DNA of 64,000 bases from Eublepharis macularius (taxonomy: Eukaryota > Chordata > Lepidosauria > Squamata > Eublepharidae), in NCBI RefSeq assembly GCF_028583425.1, contig NC_072791.1:192734311-192798310 (forward strand), in the 5' to 3' direction. A program made the translations under genes and the position numbers. Below the pieces are notes generated by a model. That model saw only the letters and a program-made list of their open reading frames with translations, was not told the DNA's origin and searched no databases. Shown here in pieces: positions 48,101-61,845 of this stretch; position 1 is the stretch's first letter; the number at the start of each line of letters is the position of its first letter.

Positions 48101-50059
48101 GGCAGCGGAGCAAAAAGGCTGTGGACAGGAAACACATGCCAAATACCAGGCACGTATGGAACAAGATGGGTTCACAGGTTCAACTCTTCACAAAAGCTCT
48201 CCTTTGTCTGTTTTCCTTTCCTGAGCCTGGCTGCTCTCCTCCCTCTCTGGTCACCCAATGGTCCTTGATGTTCTTGCTGTACAGCACCACACTAGCTGCA
48301 AAAATCTTAAGTAGTGAGTGTGGGGGGGTGCTCCATGCTGCAAACATGCATATGGAGCATTGGAAGTCTGACTGGTGGGGTAGACAGTGGATGAATAGGG
48401 GGAGAGAGAAAGCACAGGAAAGGTCTCTAAACTTCCTATGCAAAAAGTGAATCCTCTCCATGGCTGAGTAACTTCAGCTTGTCATCCTGATGTGCATGCC
48501 AGTAAAGGCAGATGTGGTGCCTTTGCTCTCTGTGCATGAGCATGAGTCGCAAGCACACTGTCAAAAGGCAACACAAATAATGGCAGCTGTTTGTAACCCA
48601 GCGGGTGGGGCCTTGTGACTCACTTACGGTCGTGATGTGTGAAGACCACTGGTTTGGAACTCACTAAATGCAGCATACCACGTGGTGAGTCTTCTGGCCT
48701 CTTCCCTGCACTCCTCACTGGTAACTGCCAATATGGCCTGAGAAACTCCCTGTATTACATTAGGATTTGGGTGAAGTCTGCTAAGTGATACAGTTGGAAA
48801 CCTGTGTGCTGTGACACTCACGTGTGTTGGGGACCAACCTTTGCACCAACTGTACATTCTAGAAGAACAAGTTCAGATGACACGATGAAAGTGCGGTCAC
48901 AGCTCTATAGAGGAACATAAATGGTAGGGCAGTGACAAAGGGTTTGGATGAGGTGATACTGGAAGCAGGTCGCTTGCAAGAAGGAAGTGGGAACTAAGCA
49001 ATCACCAAGTCTTGTGCTGCAGTTCACAACAGAAATATATCCTTTTAACTCCACTGAAGTCAGCTCACTTAGAAGGGTGCAACTGTGCTTGAGGTGGCAC
49101 TGGTAATTACTGCTGCTGTTGCCCATTTGCACAACACTGCCCCGTATGTTTTCTAACACTGGAGTTACTTGGCCCTACGCATAAGGCAGCTTTTGATTCA
49201 CTGCGTCTGGTGAGTGCAAATGTCTAGATCTTATTTCATGCTTGCTAGAGTACAATGAAGAAGGTCGTACCTGAATCACCACTGACAAGGCTGACCTGTC
49301 CGAGGCTTTCGTTTGCATCACTGACACTTGCGTCTTGCAAACTAACATCAGATTCTACTGGGCAAAACATGTAAGCAAGGTCACCCCAGAACATTTCATG
49401 ACATGCCGTTCTCTGTCTCAGGTTAACACAGTGCAACATGACACACCAGAACAGCCCCACTGTTGTTCATTTTTTTTTTAAAGTTTGTTTTCTTCCGAAA
49501 CAGAAGCCTCTGCTTAGGGGTAACAGCCAAAACCAATCAAGAGTATTGTCAAATGAACAAATTTGGACTTGTCATGTTACCATTACCAGCTCTCTCTTAA
49601 TACGTGGGAGATGCAGTCTTGAAAACTAATCTAAAGCAGCTTCGCATGCGCAAGGGCTACTAATACGAACATGCAGGATAAACGTCTGTATGTTTCCATG
49701 TACTGAAACTATACTAAAACTTTTGCCATCCTTATACTGCCTTAAAACAGAAGCTGCAGAGCGCCACCTAGTGTTCTGCAATAAACCTGTATGCTCCAGA
49801 AGACAACTCAAAAGGCATATAATGCATTTGCTGAAGTGAGCTCTAGCTAGCAAAAGGAATAAACTTGATTAGTCTTAAAGGTGACACAATATCTGTTCTA
49901 TTTAACTGCAACAGACTAGCACGGCTACCAATGGGAAATTATTTAAGGAAGAACAGTTTCACAAAAGGAGCTAGTGGTTGGTGTTGAGGATGGCTATTCT
50001 CCTACATAAATAATCACACCTCTTGTACTTCATGACCTTCATGAATATGTATGTGTGTG

Positions 50060-50101
<42 letters not shown>

Positions 50102-53100
50102 TTCATACTTCATGCTGTAGAAAAAAAATAAAGCTAACTGTAAATATGTTTCCCTGATCCAGTAAAATGGGTTCTAGTCAAAGACAGATTACGCCTGAAG
50201 AAATCTGTTAGTCTTTAAATGGCCGAACAATACTTTGTCTCATTTTCATGCTTTACTTAGCAATCGATGGCTCTTGCAGTGAACAGCTGGAGGACCAATG
50301 TCAGACAGCTGGGCTTAGATCCTATACAATGGTATGTATGTGAATGTATTAAACAGGTGGCGTTCACAAGCATAATGGGAGCTGCAGAGACAAAGGAAAA
50401 CCCTTTGTTTGAACAGATCCTTTCTATTTATGGTGACCCTATGAATTAACGACCTCCCAACGCCCTCTCGTTAACAGCCTTGCTCAGATTTTGCAAACCA
50501 GAGACTCCTTTCATTGAGTTAAGCTATCTCATTTGCTCTGATTTACAGAATTGCATTCGTTTCACAGATGAGCACTCCCTCTGCTGGCAAAAGAAGTGAA
50601 CTTTCCCCAACCAGTCCCGTTCACTCCACTGCACCCCCCCCCCCCCGCAATACTACAGGAATTCAAAGCATGTCCAAGAAATTTAAAGGAAGGTGATAAT
50701 CTTGTTTGGAGTTGGCAAACTATCAACTCCCCAGGTCAAATGTGTCTTCTGCCATAAATTAACCAATGCTGTTTTATCGTACAGGGATGTTATATATGGA
50801 TTACAGCAAAACATTGTATATTGATTGAACACTCTGAAGTGTTATATAAATGCCAAGTAAATACTTTTATTTCAGAATAAATAGTTCAAGATCAATCTGA
50901 TAGGGTCTTCTCTCCAGCACATCTCTTGATGCTGTTGCAAAGAGCTTAACAGAAATATTCCAAATGCAAGTATGAGGAATACTAACACAGCACCTTCTAT
51001 TTGTTTTGCACAGATCTTGTTTATATGCCTTGCTTTAGATTCCTACAGTCCAGGTCCTATTACATTGCTTACTAAATATCTCCCCATCTTATTAATAGTA
51101 CTGTCTTACATTATGTAATCTGCCTCAAGCCTCAGTGAGAAAGGCAGACTACAAATAACATGTTTTAAAAATTAAGTAATTGACTACAGGAGATGCAAAA
51201 TGTTTAATCTGGGCCCACAGCCCCAAATACTGACGTTTTTAGCAACTTTTCTTCCTTCTCTGCAAAATGTTAATTCAAACAAGAAAATATTCATTATAAT
51301 TCATAATGATTTCCTTTAAAGAAAGGCTTGGATTCTGGGAAATGGAAAACTGTTATATAAGCAACCTGAGAAGGATTTTATTTATATTATGCAGGTAAGT
51401 GTTTAAGAAAATTAATGTGGCTCATAACCACCACGTTCAGGTCTTTGCTACTTAGCAATGCTTTGAGTGGCAACATGAATTTTTTCTATGCTCTAAAACC
51501 AAGCAGATCACAGAAGATCAGGACACAGAGGAAGCATCCATGGGATAGTGAAATGGGCAAGGGGAATCAATCATACTCTTCTTGGATCCTTCCACCAATT
51601 TTTCCTCTTGCACACAAGTTCCCCTGTCCTTGAATACTTAAAAGGTTTCTCTGCTATTCAGGACTGACATCCAATCTCAAATCCTGGTTTCAAATCCTGG
51701 TTAAGCACAAATCATAATTAGCATTAATAATGGCTCTATTTGCTGTTTTTAGGGGCAGTGGTAGATTTTTTGAATAGGAGGAAAAGAGCTCTCTCTGTCC
51801 TTGGAGCGTTCTTAACTATTTTTCTTCTGAGAAGATGTATAGCAAGCTTTTTTCCGTGGGCATACTTTTTTTTAAAAAAAGAATTTTTATTAGGTGAGAT
51901 ATTAATACATACAACTTTCAAATATCATCTCAATATCATTTCCCCCCCCCTTCCCCCCCCTTTTCAGGACTTCCAACAGCTTTCCAACCCTATATCTTAA
52001 TCTATTCCTGATCTATCCCCTTTTTCTATAACTCATTATATCATATTTACATTCTGCTTTGTTAAACTAAGCCCTATCTGTTAGCTTCGAATCTATTATT
52101 ATTAACTTAAAATCTATTATCTATTACTATCTGTTAACTTCAAATATATTTAAATTTAAACTAACAATTAAATAAAATATCTACTTTATTAATTTTACCA
52201 ATATCTATTAACTCCAAGTCCACTTAAATTTAGGCTCACAATTAGCTAATACTTCACTTCATATGGTAAAGATAAAAAAGTAAGATATGGTAAAGATAAA
52301 AAAAAAATTCTAATAATTTTCAAATTGCCATAATTCTCCTTTCACGTCCCACTTCTTTTCTAGATATGTTTTCAATCTTCCCCAATCAGTAAAAAATTCT
52401 GCTAAGTTCTGATCTCTCAACTTTCTTGTCATTTTATCCATTTCCGCCATGTACAGCAGTTTATACATACAATCTTCAATAGTTGGTATTTCTTGCACCT
52501 TCCATTTCTGTGCGTATAAAAGTCTTGCTGCCGTCATCATGTAAAATAGTAATGTTCTGTATTGCATAGGGACATCTTCCATACTTAAATTCAGTAGCAA
52601 TAGTTCTGGGTTCTTCTTTATTTGGGCCTGCAAAATCTCATTTATTACTTCTAAAATATCTCCCCAGTACTGTCTGGCTACTTCACACGTCCACCACATA
52701 TGATACAATGATCCTTCATGCTTTTTACATTTCCAGCATTTATCTGACATATTTGCATTTCCAAGCGCAATTTTCTTAGGCGTTAAATACCATCTATAAA
52801 TCATCTTATAGACATTCTCTTTAATACTGGTACAAGTTGAAATCTTCAATGTAGTTTTCCATAAATATTCCCATGACTCCATTGTTATTTCTTTGTGACA
52901 ATTAATTGCCCACTTCACCATCTGTACTTTGACTGTCTCATCCTTTGTATACCACTTCAAAAGTATTTTATAAATTTTTGATATCTTCTTTTTACTTTCT
53001 TGTAGTATAGTCTCTTCCAACTCTTGAGTTTTTCCATTTGATTCCTCCTTTTGAACAATCCAAGTTGTAAAGATCTCTGTCTATATTGGAACCATCCATA

Positions 53101-56100
53101 ACAGGGAGATAACTCTTCCTCCGTTTTGATTCTTATCATTTTTTGTTCCATAATCAGTATCTCTTTATATGGTAGACATTGTTCTTCATTATAAATAGCT
53201 CTCGGATCGATCACTTCAAACGGTACCACCCAAGAGGGGATACCTTCACCCAGATATTTTTTATATTTTTCCAGATCGTGAAGAGGCTCCTTCTGATATA
53301 ATGGTGCAAAAACATAGAATCAGCTTTTATTTTATCCTGCCATAAGTAGGCATGCCATCCAAACAACTTCTTATAACCTTACAATGTTAAGAGTTTGCGG
53401 TCTTTCAGTGACATCCATTCTTTTAGCCAAACTAAACATATTGCTTCATGATATAGTCTAATATTCGGCAACTGCAGTCCACCTCTTTCTTTAGCATCAC
53501 ACAGGACTTTCATTTTTACTCGAGGTTTCTTGCCTGCCCACACAAAGTCAGAGATCTTCCTCTGCCATTTTTCAAATTGTTTAGTATTTCTAATAATTGG
53601 AATTGTTTGTAACAGGAACATAATCCGTGGTAACACATTCATCTTAACTGCCGCTATTCTTCCCAGCCATGACAGATTTAATTTATTCCATTTAATCAAG
53701 TCTCTATCAATCTGTTGCCATAGCTTTTCAGTTATTCTTGAATAAGTCATATTTTTCACAATTGGCTCAATTCCAAGGTATTTAACTTTATGTGTTACTT
53801 CGCAATCAGTAAGTTCCATTAATTCTTGTTGCTTTTGTTTAGTCATATTCTTGCATAATATCTTTGATTTCTTCTTATTAACATAAAATCCAGCCAGATC
53901 TCCGAACTCTTTTATCTTATCAAGCAACTTCGGCATGTTTTGTATTGGATCTTCCACTATAACCATCACATCATCCACAAAAGCTCTAACCTTGTAGGTA
54001 AATTCTTTATTCTTTATGCCTCTTATAATATCATCTTCTCGTATTTGAATCAATAGCAGTTCCAAAATCAAAATGAACAACAGTGGAGATAATGGGCACC
54101 CCTGTCTTGTACCCTTTCTTATTTCCAATTTTTTTGTTAAATTGTCATTTTCTACTATTGTCGCACATTGGTCTTTGTATATTGCTTTTACTGCTTGAAT
54201 AAAGTCTTTCCCCATTTGCAGCCTTTCCATTGTGGCAAACATAAAATTCCAATTCAGATTATCAAAAGCTTTTTCTGCATCCACAAAGAAGAAACCAACT
54301 TCTTTTTCACAATGTTTATCGTAGTATTCTATAGCATTCACTACAGTTCTCAAATTGTCTCTAATTTGTCTGTTTGGAAGGAACCCTGCCTGCTCTTCTG
54401 CAATGAACTCGACTAACCAGTCCTTTAATCTCTCCGCCAAAATTTTTGCAAAATTTTTGTAATCGTTATTTAACAATGAAATAGGCCGATAATTCTTAAC
54501 ATTACTTAAATCTTGATTTTCTTTTGGTATCAATGATATGTTGGCCTCATTCCAAGACTCTGGTATCTTTTGTCCTTTTAAAATTTCATTCATTACCACT
54601 TTCAAAAAAGGTGCCAGTTCATTTTCCAATAATTTGTAGAACCTAGCTGTAATTCCGTCTGGGCCTGGTGCCTTCCCTAATTTAGTCGTCCGAACAGCCT
54701 CTTTTATTTCCATCTCCGTTATTTCTGCATTCAACTTTTCCTTCCATTTTCCTGATAATATTGGTAAATTGATCTTGTTCAAATATTGATCAATAGTGTC
54801 CAAGTTCACTTCTTTTCTTTGATACAGTTTTGCATAATACTTAAAAAAAGGCTCTGCTAATAGCCAATTGATCTGTTAACATTTTGCCATCTTCTTGAAT
54901 CTTGGTTATTACTTTTTTCTCCCCTTTTTTTTTTCAATTGCCACGCTAAATATTTCCCAGGTTTGTTCGCACCTTCAAATGACTTTTGAGTTAATTTTTT
55001 CAGTTCCCACTCTAATTCTTTATTATTCATTACTCTCAACTGTTCTTGCAAATTTTTTATTTCTTGGTATAGCTTCTTCTTCCCTGGTCTTTTCTTTAAT
55101 TGTAACTCCTTGGCCTTTATCTTTTCCAAAATTTCTTGCCTTTTCTCTTCTTTTCTCCTCTTGTCTCTTGCATTTAAATCCATTAGAGTTCCTCTAATCA
55201 CTGCTTTATACGTGTCCCAAACTTTGTCAGTTGAAACATCTTTATTTTTAATTGTATTGTATAAAGAATTTGGTCTCTCTTTGTAGTAGCAGCAAATCTT
55301 CTACTTGCAGCAAATCTTCATTTATCCTCCATCCTCGTCTTTTGGTGCCTTCTCCAAATTTCCACATTACTGGATTATGATCTGAGCCTACTTTAGGCAT
55401 TATTTCCACATCTTTAGTCCATACCGCCAAATTTTTGGAGGCCCAGATTATATCAATTCTTGATAGTGTCGAGTGTCTTGCTGAACAAAACGTGTATTGT
55501 TTTGTTTTAAGATTACTTCTTCTCCATACATCTTCCAAATTTTCCTGATCTTTAATTTCAAAAAAGGATTTTGGCAAAAGCCCTCTTTTTTTGTGAGCAC
55601 CTTTATTTTTTTTATCATCGTCCAAATTTGTTACTCCATTAAAGTCACCTGCCAAAATTATTTGAGCATATGTTAGTCCATCCAGTTGGTTCTGTAAATC
55701 CTTTAAAGAGTTCTCTTTAGCACCATTAGGAGCATAAATCCCAATCAAAAGTATTTTCTTTGTATTCCAAATTATTTCCACTGCTATATATCTAGCTTCC
55801 GCATCATTTAAAATCATTTTCGGTTGCAGCTCATCTTTAATATATAAAACAACTCCTCTTTTTTTCTGGTTTGACGCGGCTGCAAATTCTTTCCCCAGTT
55901 TAGCAAATTTTAAATATTTCACATCCTGTTTCCTAATATGTGTCTCCTGCAAACAAATTATATTACAATGTTGTTTGGATAGCCAGTGGAAAGCGGTTTT
56001 ACGTTTAGAAGGTGAGTTTAGTCCATTTACATTCCAAAATATGATTTTACACTCCATAGTCAAATTTTAGATCTTTTGGGTAAGTCTTTTTCATAATCCT

Positions 56101-59100
56101 TTATGAACATTTCCATCTCATGTCCAGATCTGAGTGTTCTTTTAATCTCACGAAATTCAAAGCACAATCCTTCTGGTATTTCCCATCTATATCTAATGTT
56201 CAATTCTTTCAGCATTTGTACTAGTTCTCCGTATTTCTTCCTCTCCAACAAAACCCCCCTAGGCAGTTCCTTCATTATTCTCACTCTTTTTCCATCAATT
56301 TCCAGAGGGTTTTGAAATTGCTTACTCACAATCTCTTCTCTTGTTCTTTTTGTTGTAAATTGGACTCATATCTCTTGGTAAATTTTTTGTGCTGCATATT
56401 TTGAGTTGATTCTGTATGTCACATCTAAAAAGGCTACCACCTCATCCAATTCTTTGTTCAAAAATTCTGCTAGTATTTCTGAAATCTGCTCTTGGGTTGA
56501 TTTCCCTTCCACTTCCGGGACTCCGCGGAATCTGAGTTGTTTTTTCCATATGTTTACATTCCACCACGGCCTTTCTTCCTTTCAAACCCTTGGTTTCTAT
56601 CTTGTGTGATACAGCCAACTTGTCAGTTTCATCTTCCACTGTTTTAACTTTCTGCTATGTCGATTGTAATTCTTTCTTGACCTCATCGATATTCTTAACC
56701 AGCTCCACCATCTCTGATTTAAAAGTCTCTTTAAGCTCCTTAATGTCCTTCACAATCTCTTGCATCATATCTTTGATCTCCTTATTCCCCTCTGCGACTT
56801 TTTTGTCGAGACTATCCAACGCCGTTTGCCATTCTTTCTTTGACATCGTGGGGCTTGCTTTGCCTCGCTCCCACGAGTCTGCTCTTTTCCTTAGCTCCGT
56901 GGCGTGGCTAATTTATTTTTCTTGGTATAAACGTCAAATTTTAACAAAGTCTTTTAAAAATTAGCGATCCTAGTGTCCAAAATGTCGGGTGTCTTTTCTC
57001 TATGTTTTTTTCTTGAAGTTTATGCCCTTTCCCTTAAGCAAAATGTCCTACTTCTGCCCAATTTGAGGTCAAGCCCTTTCCCTTCTCCAAAATGGCGTTC
57101 TTCCTTTTCCGGTTCTTCAAAGGCCACTTCCAGCCAGTCTCTCTGTTGCACTGACGCACTTCCGGTTCCTCTTCTCAGCTCAGCGTTTCTCGCGATTTTT
57201 CAGCTTTCCCATACTTCGCTATCTCTTTCAAGCCACAGGTATGTAAACAATAATCTATTTTCCGCATTAACTCTTCTCTAAAAAGTTCTTTTTTCTCAAT
57301 TACTTTGCCGGAACATTCACAGTAAATTTTTAAGCCTTTTACAATTTTTATCTTCTACTTTAATTCAGTTCCTTTACCGATTTTCTTCTCAAAAAGAGAG
57401 ATAGCAATCTTTACCTTATTAGTTCTTCTTTGTGGGTTGTAATCGCTGTTTCAGTAATTAAAATAGTCCAGTTTTCCCAATTTGATGCTGAAGCTTGGGT
57501 ACGGAGGTCTTAAGCCAAAAACTTGATTCCAGAGCTGCTGCAGAGATCTTTGCCACCTGTCTACGAGCGGGACCTCAAGGCTGGGTGGGTTATCGTTGCG
57601 TAGATCCCCCCCCCAGCTGAGATCAACTCACTCTCGGGGTCTTAAGCGTGCTTGCCTGTTCTCCGCCTGAGAACAGGGGGCTGCGGGCAATCTGCACCCC
57701 ACTAGCCCTCACAAACAGCAGCACGGACAGCTCAGCTCCCCGAGCTGCATCAGCCCTCCATGATCCCCAAGCAGGAAGTCTCCGCGTGGGCATGCATTTT
57801 TGTGGGGAATATAATATAGGGCTACACAGGGGTCATTTCGTAGAAAAATAGCTGCAGGAACTCATTAGCATAACTCATTAGCATATGCCATGCACCCTGC
57901 TGTCACTGGAAGTGTATCATTAGCATGATTGATTTGCATGTGCCACACCCCCTGACATCACCTATCCAGGCTGTTTTGGACCCAATCCTGGCCGTTCTGG
58001 GCCTAAATTGGGACCAAAATGGCAAAAAGGGGCTGAAAATGGTCAGGATTGGGCCTCTGCGGAGCGGCAGAGTGATCCACCACCCATAAGAGGCCTGATC
58101 TTGGCCGTTTCAGGAACAATCCTGGCTGTTTCGGGCACAATCCTGAAATGGCTGGGATTCGGCTGCTGCCAGATGGGGGTGTGTTCCCACACCTGGCAGT
58201 GGCCCGATCAAGGCTGTTTTTGCCCCAATTGGGGATGGAACTGCCTGATCCAGGCCAAAATGGCCATTTTGGGCACGTTTTGGCCATGATCGAGCCCAAA
58301 ACGGCCCAGATTGGGTCAGTGCCAGGCAGGGGAGGGGTCCCTTTGCCAGGCACCAACTCAATCCTGGTGGTCTGGGCCCTGATCCTGGCTGAAATGGGCC
58401 CCAAATGGCTGACACAATACGGCCCTTTTCCTGTGTTCAGTTCTGCTGTCCCTTTTGACCCTAAAAAAGTCATTCCCAGGGTTGCTGGACCTGAGCAAAG
58501 GAATAGCCATGAGTCAGGGGGCTGCAGTAAGGAGGCTGAAATGGCCAGGAATGGGTCAGTGCCGGGCAGGGGAGGGTTCCCCAGCCCAGTACCCACCTGA
58601 TCTGGGCCATTTCAGCCCAAATCTAGCCATTTTGGCCCCAATCCAGGCCGAAAGGGGTCCCCAATGACCAAAAATCAGGTGGGCGGGGAAACCCGACACG
58701 TGACTAGACACGGGCATGAACAGCATTACAAATGCAAAAAGCCTACGAACAGCCTGTTCGTCTGTTTGCGAACAAGCCGTTCATGAGGCTCCATTCTAAA
58801 CAAACAAGTGATCGTTGCAAGCCTCGTTCATTGCCGTTTGTCAAGCCAGACAGTCTGGGGCCTTTCTATCAATTCCCCTGGCAACGGCAGGGACTGAACT
58901 CTATCTGAACTACTTCTGGCTTTAACCCTTCAAAGTACTTCTAGCAGAGAGTCCCGTTTTTGCCACTGTGAAGAGAAAATGACAACAAAGGGAAGGACTC
59001 ATGGATCACTCCTTTCCCAGAGTGCAATCTCTCTGAAACTTGGGGTTTTTTCGGAGGACAGTGAGGACTATATCCCCTGCAAATTTGGTGGATATTGGAC

Positions 59101-61810
59101 ATTGGGAACGTCAGTTTGTGGGGTGTTTCAAGAGCCCAGACCCTTGTACATGGCAGGAAAGGGCCCTTTAAACTATCAGCTGGCAGGGCGGAATTCCCCC
59201 TGCCACCTGCTAGTTTAAAGGGATCTTTAAGGGGCTACGGACATGTTTGTGAACAGGGTCATGTTTATTCCTGTTCGTTGTTCATGGATTGCAATGAACA
59301 ACGAACAGCTTGTTTGGGTTTTTTTTCTGTGCCCATGTCTACACGTGACCTTTTGGGAGAACTGCCGGAACTGCGTTCCTGCACGTTTCCCCTCAAAATG
59401 AGCCCTGGGGCTACATTAAATACAGCAGAGAACCCTAATTTCAATTGTGCTTGTAAGTGAATGCAGAAGAAAGATTTTAGTACTTCAGGAGAACAAGAAA
59501 TGCATAGGTTAGAACCAAACTATTACAAATATATTCTGAAAAATATTTGCAAAAATTATTCTAAGCAGAATGCAGCTTGAGCCCTGGTGGAGGATGTACA
59601 CAGATCAAGTGGACATAAGCAGCTGGGCACGTTCTTGACAAAGTTTAATGACAGTCACTCCCTAATGCAAAATAGTTTGCATGGATGGTTCTTTGCCCTT
59701 GTTGGGTCCAGAATGAGATACAAAAAAACCTGAACACTTGCCCACTGTGTAAACCTGTCCCACTTCTGGTGATAAGATCTTCTAGTGGAGGGTCTACGGG
59801 AATTTAGAATGACCTCAGCTACCTCTCAAGGAAAAAAGGGATTCTATTGTTGGATTAGCCACACTGTTAGATACAGCCTCCCCATATTGTGGTGAAATGC
59901 TAGGGCACTTCAGAGGTGGTCTGGGACGTGCAGCAGATGTATGCATGTGCCCTTGGCTATAATTGCTGCAGTAGGTAGAACCAAGGCTGACGAGGCCAGA
60001 ATGGGGCAAGGAGAAAACAAGTGATGCCCTCAGCCTGGATATTGCAGGGAGTCTTGAGGAGGAGGGGTATAGAAGGCATCCCCTCTAGATTCTGCATCGC
60101 TCCCTCCTTAGGAGCAAAGAACTGGTGCTTTAGCATTCCCCTTGGCGGCAAAGTGGTCTATATCTGGAAATTTGGCAAAAAGTGGAGTTATGCATTGGTC
60201 TGCTACAGGCCACTCATGGCAGAATAAACCTAGCCCGCTTCTGAATTTTTTGAATCAGCCATATGAAAGGCAGAGTTACACCATGCCTTATTGCGTACTT
60301 CCACAGTCGCAGGGTCTTCATGCAGAAATCCCTCAAGTGGAGTTATGTATTGGTCTCCATGCATGTCTCTTTTTTCTGTTATGCACACTCATACAACCAA
60401 CACTTCATAGAGGAACTGTGAGGGAACAAGAAGGTTACCTCAGAAGAAGGGAAAGAGACAGAGGGTGCAAGCAACAAACATCTGATTGTCACAGCAGCGA
60501 AAAATGAACTGAAGGAAAGGGGGCACCGCCTCCTCGGATCACATGACTAGTTTTGGCAGGAAGCCTGCTCAGTTCACACTCCAGAAGGGAGGGGTGCCCC
60601 CCCAACACTCCTAAAACTACCTGTATCTGTTCTGAAAGGATGGCCTGCATGAAAACAGTCCCCAGTGTGGGACTGCACTGAAGACTGACAATGAACTCTG
60701 CTTAAGGTGGCACTGCTGATTTCCCAACTTCATGAAGTCCTCTAAAAACATGCAGTGCATCACTCATAGTTGGGCAAAAGGATCTGTATAAGAGATCAAC
60801 TGACAGATCACCTGAAACGGCAGAGGCCTCTCCAAATGATTCTTCTGAGATATTCTCCTCTCCAGTTGAATTGTGCTCTACATCAATTTCTTTCTTCAAA
60901 TCCTCCGCAACTTCAAAACCCTGCAGCTCTTGAGTTTCATCCACAGATATCCCATTTTCATTACATTCTGTTCACATAGATAAAAAAAATGAGAATGCTT
61001 AGCAAATCATTTTCCCTTTAAAATTACAGGTTAGGTGGACAAAATAAAACTGAAGATGTACTTGGTGATGCAGTTCGGCAAGCCACAAGGCAGGTGAACA
61101 ATGATTTTCGCTTAAATTTGGCAAGCGGACACTAGATGCACTATTAAAGTCAATGACAAACTTCATGTGGACATCAGTTGACTTATGATTTTGATGCAGT
61201 GCAAGATGCTGACAGTGTGCTGGTTTGTAAAGGATAGCTTCTTACACTAGAGGAGTAGAGGTTTGTGTGGCTATTCTGACTCACAATTTAGGGCATTTCT
61301 ATCCCATCTTACTACTAGAATAGAACATAAAGTGTGCTTTAAAGAAAAAATAATGTAACTGTAAACAAGAAAAAACTACAGAAATATAAAAACTAAAACA
61401 TTTAACACGATGGATGCGATCCAACCAGCTTTTCCACTGGTGCAAAAGGAGGGAAGGGGTACACTTTGGCCACCATAAGCCTATCTTTGAGGTTATGCAG
61501 CCTGTATGGCCCTAAGTATGAGCACAGTTAGCATCTGGGTTTCCCTAAATAGTGCCCCGCTGTGACTGTTTCAGGTTGGGAAAATGACACCGAAGGAAGG
61601 CTGAAACCCCTTCCCCATGCGTGCCATAGCCTGGTCTTAACTGAATGCTACGTGCACGGACAAGAAATGGAGAACCTGCAACTCTCATGTGCCTGTGTTA
61701 CGGCTGACATCATGTAGGGGCCTCAGATCAAAGCTGTGCACTCTCCAATGTATTTATTTCACTTACATCCTGCATTTCTCCCCAATAGGAATTCAAAGTG
61801 TGATGATTTT

Positions 61811-61845
<35 letters not shown>

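Larger units (their letters stand above)
51871..57784 (-). mobile_element. Near full-length L1 LINE
   Basis: 5.9 kb, minus strand. Flanked by a probable 16-17 bp duplication (CGTGGGCATACTTTTT at 51855 and CGTGGGCATGCATTTTT at 57785). Order on the minus strand: GC-richer 5' UTR (57784 to about 56960), ORF1, ORF2 with endonuclease, RT and Cys-rich end, and a 3' UTR ending in AATAAAAATTC and an A-run. Several stops and frameshifts are present. It sits in IFIH1 intron 3, in sense with the gene. Confidence 0.88.
49355..60811. other. IFIH1 intron 3 (11.5 kb)
   Basis: Holds the L1, the stacked hAT elements and the compound microsatellite. Unassigned DNA lies at 50100-51850 and 59420-60800. 49865-49935 carries a degenerate copy of the TTAGTCTTAAAGGTG repeat. 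Confidence 0.7.

Noticed and set aside
50047..50102. Possible regulatory Z-DNA or origin element
   Set aside because: A simple compound dinucleotide repeat explains it; no supporting context.
58003..58600. Long open frames on both strands (about 150-197 codons)
   Set aside because: They coincide with the GGGCC/AATCCTGGCC minisatellite; the peptides are Pro/Gly-rich repeats produced by composition.
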